Positions 51,470 to 60,236 of a stretch of DNA of 64,000 nt are shown here, in pieces (the first letter of the stretch is position 1; every line of letters starts with the position of its first letter). The stretch is from NCBI GenBank assembly GCA_016699675.1, contig CP064985.1, forward strand, positions 1,054,001-1,118,000, read 5' to 3'. Source of the DNA: Austwickia sp. (GTDB taxonomy: Bacteria; Actinomycetota; Actinomycetes; Actinomycetales; Dermatophilaceae). The notes under the pieces were generated by a model, which was not told the origin of the DNA, made no database searches, and was given only the letters and a program-made list of their open reading frames with translations. Position numbers and translations under genes: made by a program.

Positions 51470-52512
51470 GGCGTCGCCCCGAGCCCACGCAGGCCCGGCA
51501 TGACGTCGGCCGCGAAGGTCCGCAGGAAGCGCTCCTGGTCGGGGCCGGGGCCGTGCACGACCAGGTGGGTGAACCCCATGTCGACGTACTCCCGGGCCGC
51601 CGCCACCACCTGCTCCGGTTCGCTTGCCACGATCCAGCGCTTCGCCACCTGCTCGATCGGCAGCTCGTCGGCCGCCGCCTCCATGGCGGCGGCGTCGCCG
51701 AGGGAGTGCTTGGTCTCCGCGGGGAGCGAGAGCGGCGCCCAGAACCGGCAGTTCTCCAGGGCCCGCGCGGGGTCGGGATCGTAGGACAGCTTGAGTTCGA
51801 GCATCCGTTCGTACGCCGGGGCCGGCGCGACCGCCTCACCGCGGTCGGCGAGACCGTTCGCGACGGCGGGCAGCAGCTCGTCGGCGTATAGCTCGCGGCC
51901 CTTGCCGGAGGTGGCGATGAAGCCGTCGCCGACCCGGCCGGCGAACGCGGCGATCTTCGGGCCGCCGCCGGCCACCCAGATCGGCACGGGGGCGTCGGGC
52001 AGGTCATAGAGCCGCAGCCCCCGCACCGGCCAGTACGGCGGGGCGCCGGACGGATCCGGCTCCGCCGTGACGCGTTCGCCGGCCCAGAGCCGGCGCATCA
52101 GGTCGACGGCCTGCGCGAGGCGACCCATCCGCTCGCCGAACTTCGGCCACCCGCCCGCCACCGCGCCCATGACCTCTTCATTGAGTGCCTCCCCCGTGCC
52201 GACGCCGAGCACGACCCGGCCCGGGGCCAGGCCGGCGAGCGTGGCGACCTCCTGGGCGATGACGCCGGGGTGGTAGCGGAACGTGGGGGTCAGCACGCTC
52301 GTCCCGAGCACGACGCGCTCGGTGCGGGCCGCAATGAACGACGACAGCGGGAGCGCCGCGGGCGCATGCCCGCCGCGCTCCCGCCAAGGTTGCACGTGAT
52401 CGGAGACGAAGACCGAGTCCAGTCCGACCTGCTCGGCCAGCACCGCATAGCGGGCCAGCTCGGCGGGGCCGAACTGTTCGGCAGAGGCCTTGTAGCCGAT
52501 GCGCAGCGTCAC
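51466..52512 (-). CDS. fgd: F420-dependent glucose-6-phosphate dehydrogenase
   Basis: Luciferase-like TIM-barrel enzyme of 348 aa that oxidises glucose-6-phosphate while reducing cofactor F420. The start LRIGYKASAEQFGPAEL matches FGD1 of Mycobacterium closely. Residues known to act in FGD1 are all visible: Asp38, His39 and Trp43 in VSDHVQPW, Glu108 in GTGEALNEE, and the phosphate-binding lysines and arginine in SGKGREL, AETKHSLG and AKRWIVAS. It supplies F420H2 for reductases. GTG start at 52512. The organism must therefore make F420. Confidence 0.85.
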   Translation of the reverse strand: MTLRIGYKASAEQFGPAELARYAVLAEQVGLDSVFVSDHVQPWRERGGHAPAALPLSSFIAARTERVVLGTSVLTPTFRYHPGVIAQEVATLAGLAPGRVVLGVGTGEALNEEVMGAVAGGWPKFGERMGRLAQAVDLMRRLWAGERVTAEPDPSGAPPYWPVRGLRLYDLPDAPVPIWVAGGGPKIAAFAGRVGDGFIATSGKGRELYADELLPAVANGLADRGEAVAPAPAYERMLELKLSYDPDPARALENCRFWAPLSLPAETKHSLGDAAAMEAAADELPIEQVAKRWIVASEPEQVVAAAREYVDMGFTHLVVHGPGPDQERFLRTFAADVMPGLRGLGATP

Positions 52513-52573
52513 GAGGTGCAGTCTCGCACCCGCGCGACGCCGCGCAGCCGACTACGGCCGGCCCGACCGAGGA

Positions 52574-53770
52574 TCAGCCGTCGTACCGCTTGAAGAGGGC
52601 CGCGAGGGCCTGACCGCCACCGATGCACATGGAGACGACGCCGGTCTCCAGGTCGCGGCGAACCATGTCCTTCATGATGCGGACGGTCAGCGCGGCCGCA
52701 GTGCAGCCCACGGGGTGGCCGAGGGCGATGGCGCCGCCGTACGGGTTGGTCTTCTCGTTGTCCAGCCCCGCGTCGCGCATGACGGCGACGGCCTGGGCGG
52801 CGAACGCCTCGTTGAGCTCGACGACGTCGATGCTCGCGGGCGAGGTGCCGGTCTGCTCGAAGAGCTTCTTCAGGGCGTACGTCGGGGCGTAGCCCATCAG
52901 GCTCGGCTCGTTCGCGGCGGTGACGACGGCCTCGATGCTGACCAGCGGCTTGAGGCCCCGCTCCTTGGCGACCGACTCGCGGGTCAGGACCACGGCCGCG
53001 CCGCCGTCGTTGACGCCGGAGGCGTTGCCCGCGGTGACCGTGCCGTCCTTCTTGAAGGCGGGGCGGAGCTTGCCCAGGGTCTCCATCGTGGTGTTGGGCT
53101 TGGGGTGCTCGTCCTCGCTCGCCGTGAACGGCTTGCGGCCGCCGACCTCGACCGGGACGATCTCCTCGGCGAAGGCCGCCTTGGCCTTCTCGCTGGCGGC
53201 ACGCTGCTGGCTCTGCAGCGCGAACTCGTCCTGCTCCTGGCGGCTCACGCCGTACTTCTCGGCGACGTTCTCCGCGGTGATGCCCATGTGGGCGCCGGTG
53301 AACGGGTCAGTGAGCATCATGACGGTGCCGTCCATGAGCTTGCCGTCGCCGAGCTTGTAACCGCGGCGCGCGGTGAAGTCGTAGTAGGGCATCCGGGTCA
53401 TCGACTCGTTGCCGCCACCGATGGCGAAGTCGATGCCGCCCCAACGCAGCTCCTGCGCCGCGCACCAGATGGCCTGCAGGCCGGAGCCGCAGAGTCGGTT
53501 GACGGTGAAAGCGGGGGTGTTCTCGGGGAGTCCGGCCTTGAGGGCAACGCGGCGGGCGTTGTAGGCGTCCGGGCCGACCTGCCCGATGCAGCCCATGACG
53601 ACCTCGCCGATGTCTTCGTTGTTGACACCGGAGCGCTTGATGGCCTCGACGACGGCGTGCGCGCCGAGTTCGTAGCCGTCGACATCCTTGAAGATTCCGC
53701 CGAAGGTGCCGATCGGCGTCCGGGCGCCGTCGAGAATAACGATCTTGTCAGTGTTCGCCTGCGCAGTCAT
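52574..53770 (-). CDS. Acetyl-CoA C-acetyltransferase (thiolase)
   Basis: 398-aa thiolase. The nucleophilic cysteine is in NRLCGSGLQAIWCAA, NEAFAAQA carries the NEAF motif, GHPVGCTAA the GHP histidine, and CIGGGQALA the second cysteine region. It either condenses two acetyl-CoA to acetoacetyl-CoA or cleaves 3-ketoacyl-CoA. It heads the minus-strand acyl-CoA group. A palindrome (53811-53827) lies upstream. Confidence 0.93.
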   Translation of the reverse strand: MTAQANTDKIVILDGARTPIGTFGGIFKDVDGYELGAHAVVEAIKRSGVNNEDIGEVVMGCIGQVGPDAYNARRVALKAGLPENTPAFTVNRLCGSGLQAIWCAAQELRWGGIDFAIGGGNESMTRMPYYDFTARRGYKLGDGKLMDGTVMMLTDPFTGAHMGITAENVAEKYGVSRQEQDEFALQSQQRAASEKAKAAFAEEIVPVEVGGRKPFTASEDEHPKPNTTMETLGKLRPAFKKDGTVTAGNASGVNDGGAAVVLTRESVAKERGLKPLVSIEAVVTAANEPSLMGYAPTYALKKLFEQTGTSPASIDVVELNEAFAAQAVAVMRDAGLDNEKTNPYGGAIALGHPVGCTAAALTVRIMKDMVRRDLETGVVSMCIGGGQALAALFKRYDG

Positions 53771-53810
53771 GGCCGTGACTGTAGCGGTCGTTCAGGTTCT
53801 CGTCTCCCCC

Positions 53811-53827
53811 AAGTTCGCCGCGAACTT
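53811..53827. promoter_or_regulatory. Candidate operator upstream of thiolase
   Basis: AAGTTCG-CCG-CGAACTT is a perfect 7-bp inverted repeat 41 bases before the thiolase ATG; TACAGT, a -10-like hexamer, lies between. Such sites fit TetR-type fatty-acid regulators; the regulator is not in this window. Confidence 0.45.
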
Positions 53828-53880
53828 CGGCCAGACGAAAGGCCGCAGGCGGGGACGGCAACGCGGGCTGCCGCACCGTC

Positions 53881-55185
53881 TCAGAACCGCGGCACGGCCG
53901 CATCGCCCGTTCCGCTGGCCGGAACGCGCACGCCCGTCCGCCGACGCACGTGGCGCCCGCCACCCCTCGGGTCCGGGGCGATTCCCGTCAGCCAGGACGA
54001 CCGGGGCAGCAGCGCGACCAGAGCGGCCGTCGCCACCGCGCCGCCCAGCGCGGCCGCCATCGCGAGCCCGGGGGTGCCGCCGTGCCCGAGGGCCGCGGCG
54101 ATGGCCGGGCCGATGCCGAGCGCGATCAGCGCGACGAGCAGGAGGCGGTCGGCGGCGGCGAGCCGACCCACCGCGGCGCGCGCCACCCGCCGTGAGCCGG
54201 CCAGATGCTCTGCCAGCACGACGAGGCCGGCCACCATCGCCCCCGACGCCAGGGGGCCGAGGACGGCGGGGCCGCCCGATCCCGAGCGGACGTCGACCGG
54301 ACCCGCGAACGACAGGGTCGCCACCCCGCCCCCGAGCGCCAGCACGGCGCCGATCAGGGTGCCGCGCGCCGGGCTCGCGAGGCGAGGCCGCAGGAGCCGC
54401 AGGAGTCTGCCCAGGGCGACCCAGCTGAGCAGCGTGCCGCCCAGGCCCATCGCGGCCGGCAGCCCCACGAGCAGCGGTCCGCCGTACGTCAGCGCGAGCG
54501 CCGTCGGCAGGAGCCACCCGAGGTCGACGTCCAGCCAGGCAACGGCGCAGCGCGCGAGGGCGAGCGCCACGATCAGACCCCCCACCAGCCACAGGCCCCA
54601 GAGGGGCGGCGTCAGCGCGAGGCCGCCCCACGCCAGGGACCGAGCCCGCTCCCGCGCCACGGTCCCCGCGGAGGCCGATTCCCAGGCCAGCACGGGCAGG
54701 CCGAGCATCGCCAGCCACCCGACGTACGGTCGCAGCAGCGCCCGCCAGAGCTCGCCCATCGCCTGCCTCAGCGGCAGACCGGCGGTCCAGCGGTAGCCCG
54801 CGAGCAGGGCGAAGGCCGGCGCTCCCCAGCCGGTGAGCGCCGCCACCGTCCGCGCCGTGTCGTCGCCGCCGTCGGCCCAGGCCAGCGAGCCGGCCACGGC
54901 GAGCACGGCGAGCGCGCCGACGAGCGTGGCCCCGGCGCGTTCGACCACGGCCTCCGACAACCTGCCATCCCGATTCACGTGCGGCACCGATCCGACCATC
55001 TGTTCTGCCCCGCCGAGGGCCGGCCGGGGCGCGGGCCCTCCCCGCGACGCCCGCCAGGGGCGGCGGTTCGGGGCCGCGCGGCGGGTATGGTCGGCCCGCC
55101 GCATACGCCGGGTGAGCAGGGCCTCCGAGCGTTCTGCGGGCGCCGAATCCGGCGCGAGGGGCTGACGTTCGTGCTCGGTGGCCAC
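53881..55185 (-). CDS. Acyltransferase-3-like multi-pass membrane protein
   Basis: 434-aa protein with about ten hydrophobic helices from residue 85 on, such as LVGALAVLAVAGSLAWA, GWGAPAFALLAGYR and LWGLWLVGGLIVALALA. The layout resembles AT3/OafA-type O-acyltransferases, which modify surface sugars, but the usual H-x-x-R motif in the first helix is not clear, so the call is tentative. The N-terminal 70 residues are basic. The GTG start at 55185 fits a leaderless mRNA (see promoter). The last 35 residues are Arg/Gly-rich. Confidence 0.6.
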   Translation of the reverse strand: MATEHERQPLAPDSAPAERSEALLTRRMRRADHTRRAAPNRRPWRASRGGPAPRPALGGAEQMVGSVPHVNRDGRLSEAVVERAGATLVGALAVLAVAGSLAWADGGDDTARTVAALTGWGAPAFALLAGYRWTAGLPLRQAMGELWRALLRPYVGWLAMLGLPVLAWESASAGTVARERARSLAWGGLALTPPLWGLWLVGGLIVALALARCAVAWLDVDLGWLLPTALALTYGGPLLVGLPAAMGLGGTLLSWVALGRLLRLLRPRLASPARGTLIGAVLALGGGVATLSFAGPVDVRSGSGGPAVLGPLASGAMVAGLVVLAEHLAGSRRVARAAVGRLAAADRLLLVALIALGIGPAIAAALGHGGTPGLAMAAALGGAVATAALVALLPRSSWLTGIAPDPRGGGRHVRRRTGVRVPASGTGDAAVPRF

Positions 55186-55191
55186 CGGCTC

Positions 55192-55220
55192 ATCGTAAGT
55201 AGGGAACCGCCGCTGGCCAA
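55192..55220 (-). promoter_or_regulatory. Candidate leaderless promoter of AT3-like gene
   Basis: On the minus strand TTGGCC (55220-55215) and TACGAT (55197-55192) are 17 bases apart, and the GTG start follows the -10 by six bases, the geometry of actinobacterial leaderless transcripts. Confidence 0.5.
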
Positions 55221-55255
55221 CGGCCGCGCCGCAAATTGTTACGGATTCCTGTTTG

Positions 55256-56125
55256 TCAATCGTCCAGGACGTTCGCCCGACGGCGGAACGCGTGCGCGGG
55301 ATACACCCCGAGCATCCGGAATTCGGTCGTGAAGAAGCCCAGCTCCTCCAGGGCCAGCGCCAGGGATCGGTCCTCTGGGTGCCCCTCGACCTCGGCCATG
55401 AACATCGTGGCGGCGAATTGGTCGCCGACCATATAGCTCTCCAGCTTGGTCATGTTCACGCCATTGGTGGCGAACCCCCCGAGGGCTTTGTAGAGCGCGG
55501 CCGGGATGTTGCGGACGCGGAAGACGAAGCTCGTCATGGCGGGGCCCCGCAGCTCGGCCCGCGAGGGGAAGCGTCCCTCGCGGGCCAGGACGATGAACCG
55601 CGTGGTGTTGGTGGGGTCGTCTTCCACGTCGGCGGCCAGGATCTCCAGGCCGTAGAGCTCCGCCGCGCCGCGCGGCGCGATCGAGAGCCGGGTCGGGTCG
55701 CCCCAGTCGCGGACCTCGCGGGCCGAGCCCGCCGTGTCGCCGGCGATGACGGGACGCAGGCCGTGCCGACTGATCAGCCGGCGACATTGCCCCAGCGCGT
55801 GGATGTGGCTGTGCACGGTGCGCGCGCCCTCGATGGTGGCGCCCGGCACGCCGAGGAGGTCGAAGCGGATCCGCAGGAAATGCTCGCCCACGATGTGCAG
55901 GCCGGCCGACGGCAGCAGGTTGTGAATGTCGGCGACGCGGCCGGCGAGCGAGTTGTCGATGGGGATCATCGCCAGCTCCGCGGCACCCCCGGTGACCTCG
56001 GCAAACGCGTCCTCGAAGCTGGCGGAGGGGACGGCCTCCCAACCCGGGTACATCTCCCGGCAGGCGAGGTGGCCGTTGCAGCCGGGCTCTCCCTGATAAG
56101 CGATCCGTTGGCGGGCATCGGTCAT
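55256..56125 (-). CDS. pheA: Prephenate dehydratase
   Basis: 289-aa enzyme making phenylpyruvate from prephenate. YQGEPGCNGHLACREMYP opens the PDT domain, ELAMIPIDNSLAGRVADIHNLL carries the conserved N-S motif, and DPTNTTRFIVLAREG the T-R-F motif. A C-terminal ACT domain (TSFVFRVRNIPAALYKALGGFATNGVNMTKLESYMV) includes the phenylalanine-binding ESR-like position as ESYM. Feedback inhibition by phenylalanine is expected. Confidence 0.94.
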   Translation of the reverse strand: MTDARQRIAYQGEPGCNGHLACREMYPGWEAVPSASFEDAFAEVTGGAAELAMIPIDNSLAGRVADIHNLLPSAGLHIVGEHFLRIRFDLLGVPGATIEGARTVHSHIHALGQCRRLISRHGLRPVIAGDTAGSAREVRDWGDPTRLSIAPRGAAELYGLEILAADVEDDPTNTTRFIVLAREGRFPSRAELRGPAMTSFVFRVRNIPAALYKALGGFATNGVNMTKLESYMVGDQFAATMFMAEVEGHPEDRSLALALEELGFFTTEFRMLGVYPAHAFRRRANVLDD

Positions 56126-56132
56126 GCTGGCC

Positions 56133-57785
56133 TCACTTCACGCACGGGATGGAGCCTCCTGTCAGCGCGGTCAAGGTGGTAAACGAGGTGTCCTCGTTGG
56201 GCCCGCCGGTTCCCACGGTCGTCGGCGACAGCGGGGTCGCCGACGTGGACGGGGTCACGGGGGTCGACGGGCCCCCCGGGGATGCCGCCGCGCCCGGCGA
56301 CTGCGACGCCGTTCCGAAGCCCGCCGGCACCTGATAGCCCGTGCCGAGGGTCACCCGCAGGGAACCCGAGGAGACCTCGGACGACTCGACCGTGGTGACG
56401 TTGCCACCGAGCAGCGTAGCGAGCTGCGCGGCCGCCTCGGTCTGGCCGGCGGGGTATTCGACCATCGTCCCCGCCTCCGGGGCCACCGCCGTGGCCGGAT
56501 CGCCACCGCGGCCGTAGCCGGCACCGACCAGTCCCGTGAGCACCCGCCCGGCGAGGCCCTGCACGCCGGAGGCGTTGACGACGGTAACGGTCGGCTTGGC
56601 GCCGCTCGTTGTGGTCGTCGGCTGCGGCGTGGACGCGGACTGGCCGGGGTCGAGCAGCTTCTTCACGGTCGCCTGGATGCGGGGGACGTCGACCTTGTTG
56701 GCATAGCCCCCGTATTGATCGGTGAAGTACCCCTCGATGGGGAGGGTGTAGAACGTCACCTTGCCGTCGGAGAGCTGCTTGGCCTGCCCAGCGAATTCGA
56801 GGATGTTGAGGTCCTTGTCGACGGCGACGTTCTTGGTCGCGACATCGACCAGCCCGTTCAACCGCGCCGGATTGGCGAAGGTCCCGCGCTGCTTGAGCTG
56901 GTACATCAGCGACGCGATGAAGGCCTGTTGCCGCCGCTCCCGATCCAGATCACTGAAGGACTCGTCGCCGAGTTGATCGCGCCGCTGTCGCACGAAGCGA
57001 ATCGCCTGTTGCGCGTCGATCTCCTGCTTGCCGGCCTTGAAGTCCGCACCCGAGAAGCTGTCCTTGGTGTCGTTCTTCAGGCACACCGTGATCGGCTGCA
57101 CTTGTTGGGCAATCTGGTAGAACGCCACCATTGTCACCTCGATCCAGTGATCGAACCGGATCCCGTTGCCGAGGAACTTCTCGACGGTGAGCATTTGGGC
57201 CGCGCGCCCCGCGTCCCGAGCCTGCCGGTGCTTTTCCTGCTCGCTCATGGCAGGGTCGCCGGCCAGCGTGGCCTTCTTCGCCTCGAAGGCGTGGTCGTAC
57301 GCCTCCTTGATCTTGCCGTCGCAGCGCCGCCCGGCCGCCGGGGCGTCGTAGCAATCCGCGTACTCGACGAAGTCGTCCCGAGGAATCTGCATGACCGTCG
57401 CCTGGCGGCCGTCGGCGGGGATGTGCAGGATCATCATGACGTTCGAGTTCATGCCGCCGATGGAGCTGTCGCCGGTGTGCATGGCGTCGTACATCTCCTG
57501 CGGCAACGGATTGCCCTGCAGGTCGAGCCGGCTGTCCAGGCCCATGATGAGGATGTTGGTGTCGGACGCGAGCCCCCGCTCCGTGGGCTGGTCGGGGTGG
57601 ATCTTGCCCAGGATGTCGGAGCGCTGCAGGTTGCTGTCGAGGCTGTGGTACTCGAAGACCGCATAGCCCAGCACCGCCACCGCCAGCAGGAACGCCGTGG
57701 CCCCCAGCCAGGTGAGCACCCGGCGCACCGGGCGTGATCCCCGGCGACGGGTCGGCTGGCCAGAACCTCCGGGTTGCGTCGTCAC
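56133..57785 (-). CDS. LytR-CpsA-Psr family protein with LytR_C domain
   Basis: 550-aa cell-wall ligase-type protein. After a basic start, one helix at about residues 22-44 anchors it; the LCP domain runs from about 75 to 330 with DTNILIMGLDSR, NSNVMMILHIPADGRQATVMQIPRDDF and DAQQAIRFVRQR (conserved Arg/Asp that bind polyprenyl pyrophosphate). A LytR_C domain follows (PTVTVVNASGVQGLAGRVLTGLV), then a Pro/Thr/Ser-rich end. It links teichoic acid-like or arabinogalactan-type polymers to peptidoglycan. In minus-strand sequence, 7 bases before pheA. Confidence 0.9.
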   Translation of the reverse strand: MTTQPGGSGQPTRRRGSRPVRRVLTWLGATAFLLAVAVLGYAVFEYHSLDSNLQRSDILGKIHPDQPTERGLASDTNILIMGLDSRLDLQGNPLPQEMYDAMHTGDSSIGGMNSNVMMILHIPADGRQATVMQIPRDDFVEYADCYDAPAAGRRCDGKIKEAYDHAFEAKKATLAGDPAMSEQEKHRQARDAGRAAQMLTVEKFLGNGIRFDHWIEVTMVAFYQIAQQVQPITVCLKNDTKDSFSGADFKAGKQEIDAQQAIRFVRQRRDQLGDESFSDLDRERRQQAFIASLMYQLKQRGTFANPARLNGLVDVATKNVAVDKDLNILEFAGQAKQLSDGKVTFYTLPIEGYFTDQYGGYANKVDVPRIQATVKKLLDPGQSASTPQPTTTTSGAKPTVTVVNASGVQGLAGRVLTGLVGAGYGRGGDPATAVAPEAGTMVEYPAGQTEAAAQLATLLGGNVTTVESSEVSSGSLRVTLGTGYQVPAGFGTASQSPGAAASPGGPSTPVTPSTSATPLSPTTVGTGGPNEDTSFTTLTALTGGSIPCVK

Positions 57786-57993
57786 TGTCTCTCCTGTTTG
57801 GCGGCCCGTTGCCGGGCTCCCTCCCGTACGCCTGCGCGCCGGAGGTCGTTAACCTCACGATAACCGCGGAACGAGCGGGGCCCGGACAGGACGACATTCG
57901 GCGCCGCAGCGGCCGAGTCGAGGCCCTCGGTCGTCCGTCGAGGAATGTCCCGATTCGGCTCAGCTCCGTTCCCGGGCAGCCGATTCCCGTGGC

Positions 57994-58320
57994 ATGCGCA
58001 TCGAATTCCAGGCCACCGACGGATCGCGGGTGCGCGTGCTCAAACTCTCGATCCACGACCCGCGGCGCAACAACCCGCGCTACTTCGTGATCGAGGAGGG
58101 ACTGCTTGGCGAGACCACGACGCCGGAGCAGCCCGGGTTCGACCGGACGCACACCACCAAGGAGGCCGTGGCGGTCGCCTTGGCCAAGGCTGTGGCCCGC
58201 GACAGCGCGACGTCGGCCCTGCTGGTGGCGCACCGGGACACCGCCGAGGAGGGCGAGGTCGTCGACCGCACGGTCTTCGCCCCGAACGCCTGGCCCGTCC
58301 TGACGGTCGTCGACAACTGA
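57994..58320 (+). CDS. Hypothetical protein, 108 aa
   Basis: Small soluble protein, MRIEFQATDGSRVRVLKLSIHDPRRNNPRYFVIEEG..., with a predicted beta-rich first half and a helix at 57-70 (TTKEAVAVALAKAVARD). No signal peptide, cysteine or membrane segment. The ribosome site is weak. It ends before a bidirectional-looking hairpin. Not recognised. Confidence 0.65.
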   Translation: MRIEFQATDGSRVRVLKLSIHDPRRNNPRYFVIEEGLLGETTTPEQPGFDRTHTTKEAVAVALAKAVARDSATSALLVAHRDTAEEGEVVDRTVFAPNAWPVLTVVDN

Positions 58321-58383
58321 AGTCCCCCAAGCCCCCCGCCCGCCCCCGATGTCCACTCTCGGGTCCGGGTGGGAGTCCACGTC

Positions 58384-58415
58384 ACGAGGGCCCCGCCACC
58401 CGGCGGGGCCCTCGT
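58384..58415. terminator. Bidirectional terminator hairpin
   Basis: ACGAGGGCCCCGCC (58384-58397) pairs fully with GGCGGGGCCCTCGT (58402-58415), 4-base loop, midway between the convergent 108-aa gene and the YciO gene. Confidence 0.8.
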
Positions 58416-58424
58416 CGCGCGCGG

Positions 58425-59051
58425 CTACTCCTCCTCGAAGGGTGCCGCGTCGCCCGCGCCGTACCGCAGCACCTCGGCCACCCCGCTGGACAGGTCGATG
58501 ACCGTGGTCGGCTCGATCCCGCACTCGCCGGTGTCGATGACGACGTCGACCGCGTGATCGAGGGCCTCCTTGACCTCCCAGCCGTCGGTCATGGGCGCGT
58601 CCTGGCCCGGCAGGATCAGGGTGGTCGTGAGCATCGCCTCGCCGAGCTCCGTGAGCAGCGCCTGAACGAGCGAGTCGGCGCTGATCCGCACCCCCACCGT
58701 GTGTTTCTTCGGATGCATCAGGCGGCGGGGCACCTCCGGGGTGGCCGGCAGCACGAACGTGTACGGCCCCGGCGTGGCCGCCTTCACGGCCCGGAACACG
58801 GCATTGCTCACGTGCACGAACTGCCCCAGCTGGGCGAAGTCCGCGCACATCAGCGCGAAGTGGTGCTGGTTGCCCAGCCGCCGGATCGCCACGATCCGGT
58901 CCCGCCCCTCGGCGTTGTCGAGCCGGCTTCCCAGGGCGTAGCCGGAGTCCGTCGGATACGCGACGAGGCCCCCCTCCCGCAGCACGTCGACCGCCTGCCG
59001 GATGAGGCGCTCCTGGGGATTGCGGGGATGCACGTCGAGATAGCGCGCCAT
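58425..59051 (-). CDS. YciO-type Sua5/YrdC family protein
   Basis: 208-aa protein of the threonylcarbamoyl-AMP synthase superfamily. RYLDVHPRNPQERLIRQAVDVLREGGLVAYPTDSGYALG, NQHHFALMCADFAQL and PTTVIDLSSGVAEVLRYGAGD are near-collinear with E. coli YciO rather than with TsaC. YciO proteins have weak or uncertain t6A activity; they bind ATP and RNA. A true TsaC is expected elsewhere in the genome. ATG 59051. Confidence 0.86.
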   Translation of the reverse strand: MARYLDVHPRNPQERLIRQAVDVLREGGLVAYPTDSGYALGSRLDNAEGRDRIVAIRRLGNQHHFALMCADFAQLGQFVHVSNAVFRAVKAATPGPYTFVLPATPEVPRRLMHPKKHTVGVRISADSLVQALLTELGEAMLTTTLILPGQDAPMTDGWEVKEALDHAVDVVIDTGECGIEPTTVIDLSSGVAEVLRYGAGDAAPFEEE

Positions 59052-59268
59052 CTGGCCAGCCTACGCACGACGTACGTCGTTGCACGTTCGCAGACCGGCC
59101 CGTACGTCGAGGCGGGGGCCAACACGCGCCACGCCACCCGGCGCGGTTGCCGGCCGCTCAGCGACGGTCCCCTCCGCTGGCCGCAACCTCGGCCGGCGGC
59201 CGGATCTCGCAAGGTGGTCGAACGTCCGAGTAATGCCGCGCAAGCGTCGTCACCAGGGCGGCACGCTG

Positions 59269-59286
59269 TGTCACGATGTCGTGACA
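59269..59286. promoter_or_regulatory. Perfect operator palindrome before tandem HTH genes
   Basis: TGTCACGA-TG-TCGTGACA, 8-bp arms, 20 bases before the first HTH gene's start. Very likely an autoregulatory binding site; the factor is inferred to be one of the two HTH proteins. Confidence 0.55.
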
Positions 59287-59306
59287 ACTAGGTCAGGGGG
59301 TGAGCG

Positions 59307-60233
59307 ATGGGAGAGGTGCGTAGTCAGCAGTTCGCCGACGCCCTCCGCGACGCCATCGCCGCTCGCGGCCTGAGCCTGGACCGCGTCCGGGCCCACCTGG
59401 TCACCTACGGCCACGACGTGTCGGTGGCCACCTTGTCGTACTGGCAGACCGGCCGCAGCGTGCCCGTGCGGCGGGCCTCGCTGCAGGCGCTGGGAGCGCT
59501 GGAGACCATCCTGCAGGTCCCGCGCGGGACGCTGGCCTCGAAACTGCCGTCTCAGCAGGGGAGGCGAACGCTCCCCCAGGTGAGCCACCCGGTGGGTCCG
59601 CATCTGGCCCCCACCGGTGTCAACCGCATCACGGCGGCCTTCGGGATCGGCTTCCACGAGGGCTACGAGGCCATCTCCCAAGAACAGACCGTCCACGTCA
59701 ACGCCTCGCGGGAGTGCTCCGGCATCTCCGTGGACACCGTCGTGATGGCCACGCGCGATGGTCTGGACCGACTGCTCGTGGGCTACCGCACCGACATCCC
59801 TGGCGTGCTCATCGAGGTGAGCGCGGTGGAGGGATGCCGAATCGGTCGGACGGCGACCGTCCTCACCGAGACCCTCACCGTCACCGAGGTGATGCTTGAT
59901 CAGCCGCTGCGCTCCGGCGAGGCCTACCGCTATCAGACGCTCGCTCGCCACGACACCCCCGGCGTGGTGATCCGCGACTGGGACCGCACCCACCTGGAGC
60001 CCATCCGCACCACCACGTTGACGCTGTCGTTCTGCCCCGCGGACCCGCCGCAGTGCTGGGTCTACGTGGGGCCCACGACGGACGACCCGGCCTACGAGCC
60101 CGTGCGCGTCACCGGTGACGAGTTCACGGCTACGGTGCACGACTTCGGCCCCGGCCTCTTCGCGATGCGATGGGCCTGGCCGGAGGAGCCGGAGTCGTTC
60201 ATCCAACCGATGCGTCGGCCGGCGGAGGACTGA
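59307..60233 (+). CDS. HTH protein, first of two tandem paralogs
   Basis: 308-aa protein. The first 65 residues form an XRE-like helix-turn-helix: FADALRDAIAARGLSLDRVRAHL, SVATLSYWQTGRSVPVRRASLQALGALETIL. The rest (from about residue 90) is an unassigned beta-rich domain: GISVDTVVMATRDGLDRLLVGYRTD, ECWVYVGPTTDDPAYEPVRVTGDE. The combination recurs in the adjacent gene. Probably a DNA-binding sensor of an unknown signal. GGGGGTG precedes the ATG. An operator palindrome lies 20 bases upstream. Confidence 0.75.
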   Translation: MGEVRSQQFADALRDAIAARGLSLDRVRAHLVTYGHDVSVATLSYWQTGRSVPVRRASLQALGALETILQVPRGTLASKLPSQQGRRTLPQVSHPVGPHLAPTGVNRITAAFGIGFHEGYEAISQEQTVHVNASRECSGISVDTVVMATRDGLDRLLVGYRTDIPGVLIEVSAVEGCRIGRTATVLTETLTVTEVMLDQPLRSGEAYRYQTLARHDTPGVVIRDWDRTHLEPIRTTTLTLSFCPADPPQCWVYVGPTTDDPAYEPVRVTGDEFTATVHDFGPGLFAMRWAWPEEPESFIQPMRRPAED

Positions 60234-60236
60234 GGC

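Noticed and set aside
58425..59051. tsaC (t6A synthesis)
   Set aside because: Sequence follows YciO closely (YPTDSGYALG, PTTVIDLS) rather than TsaC/Sua5.
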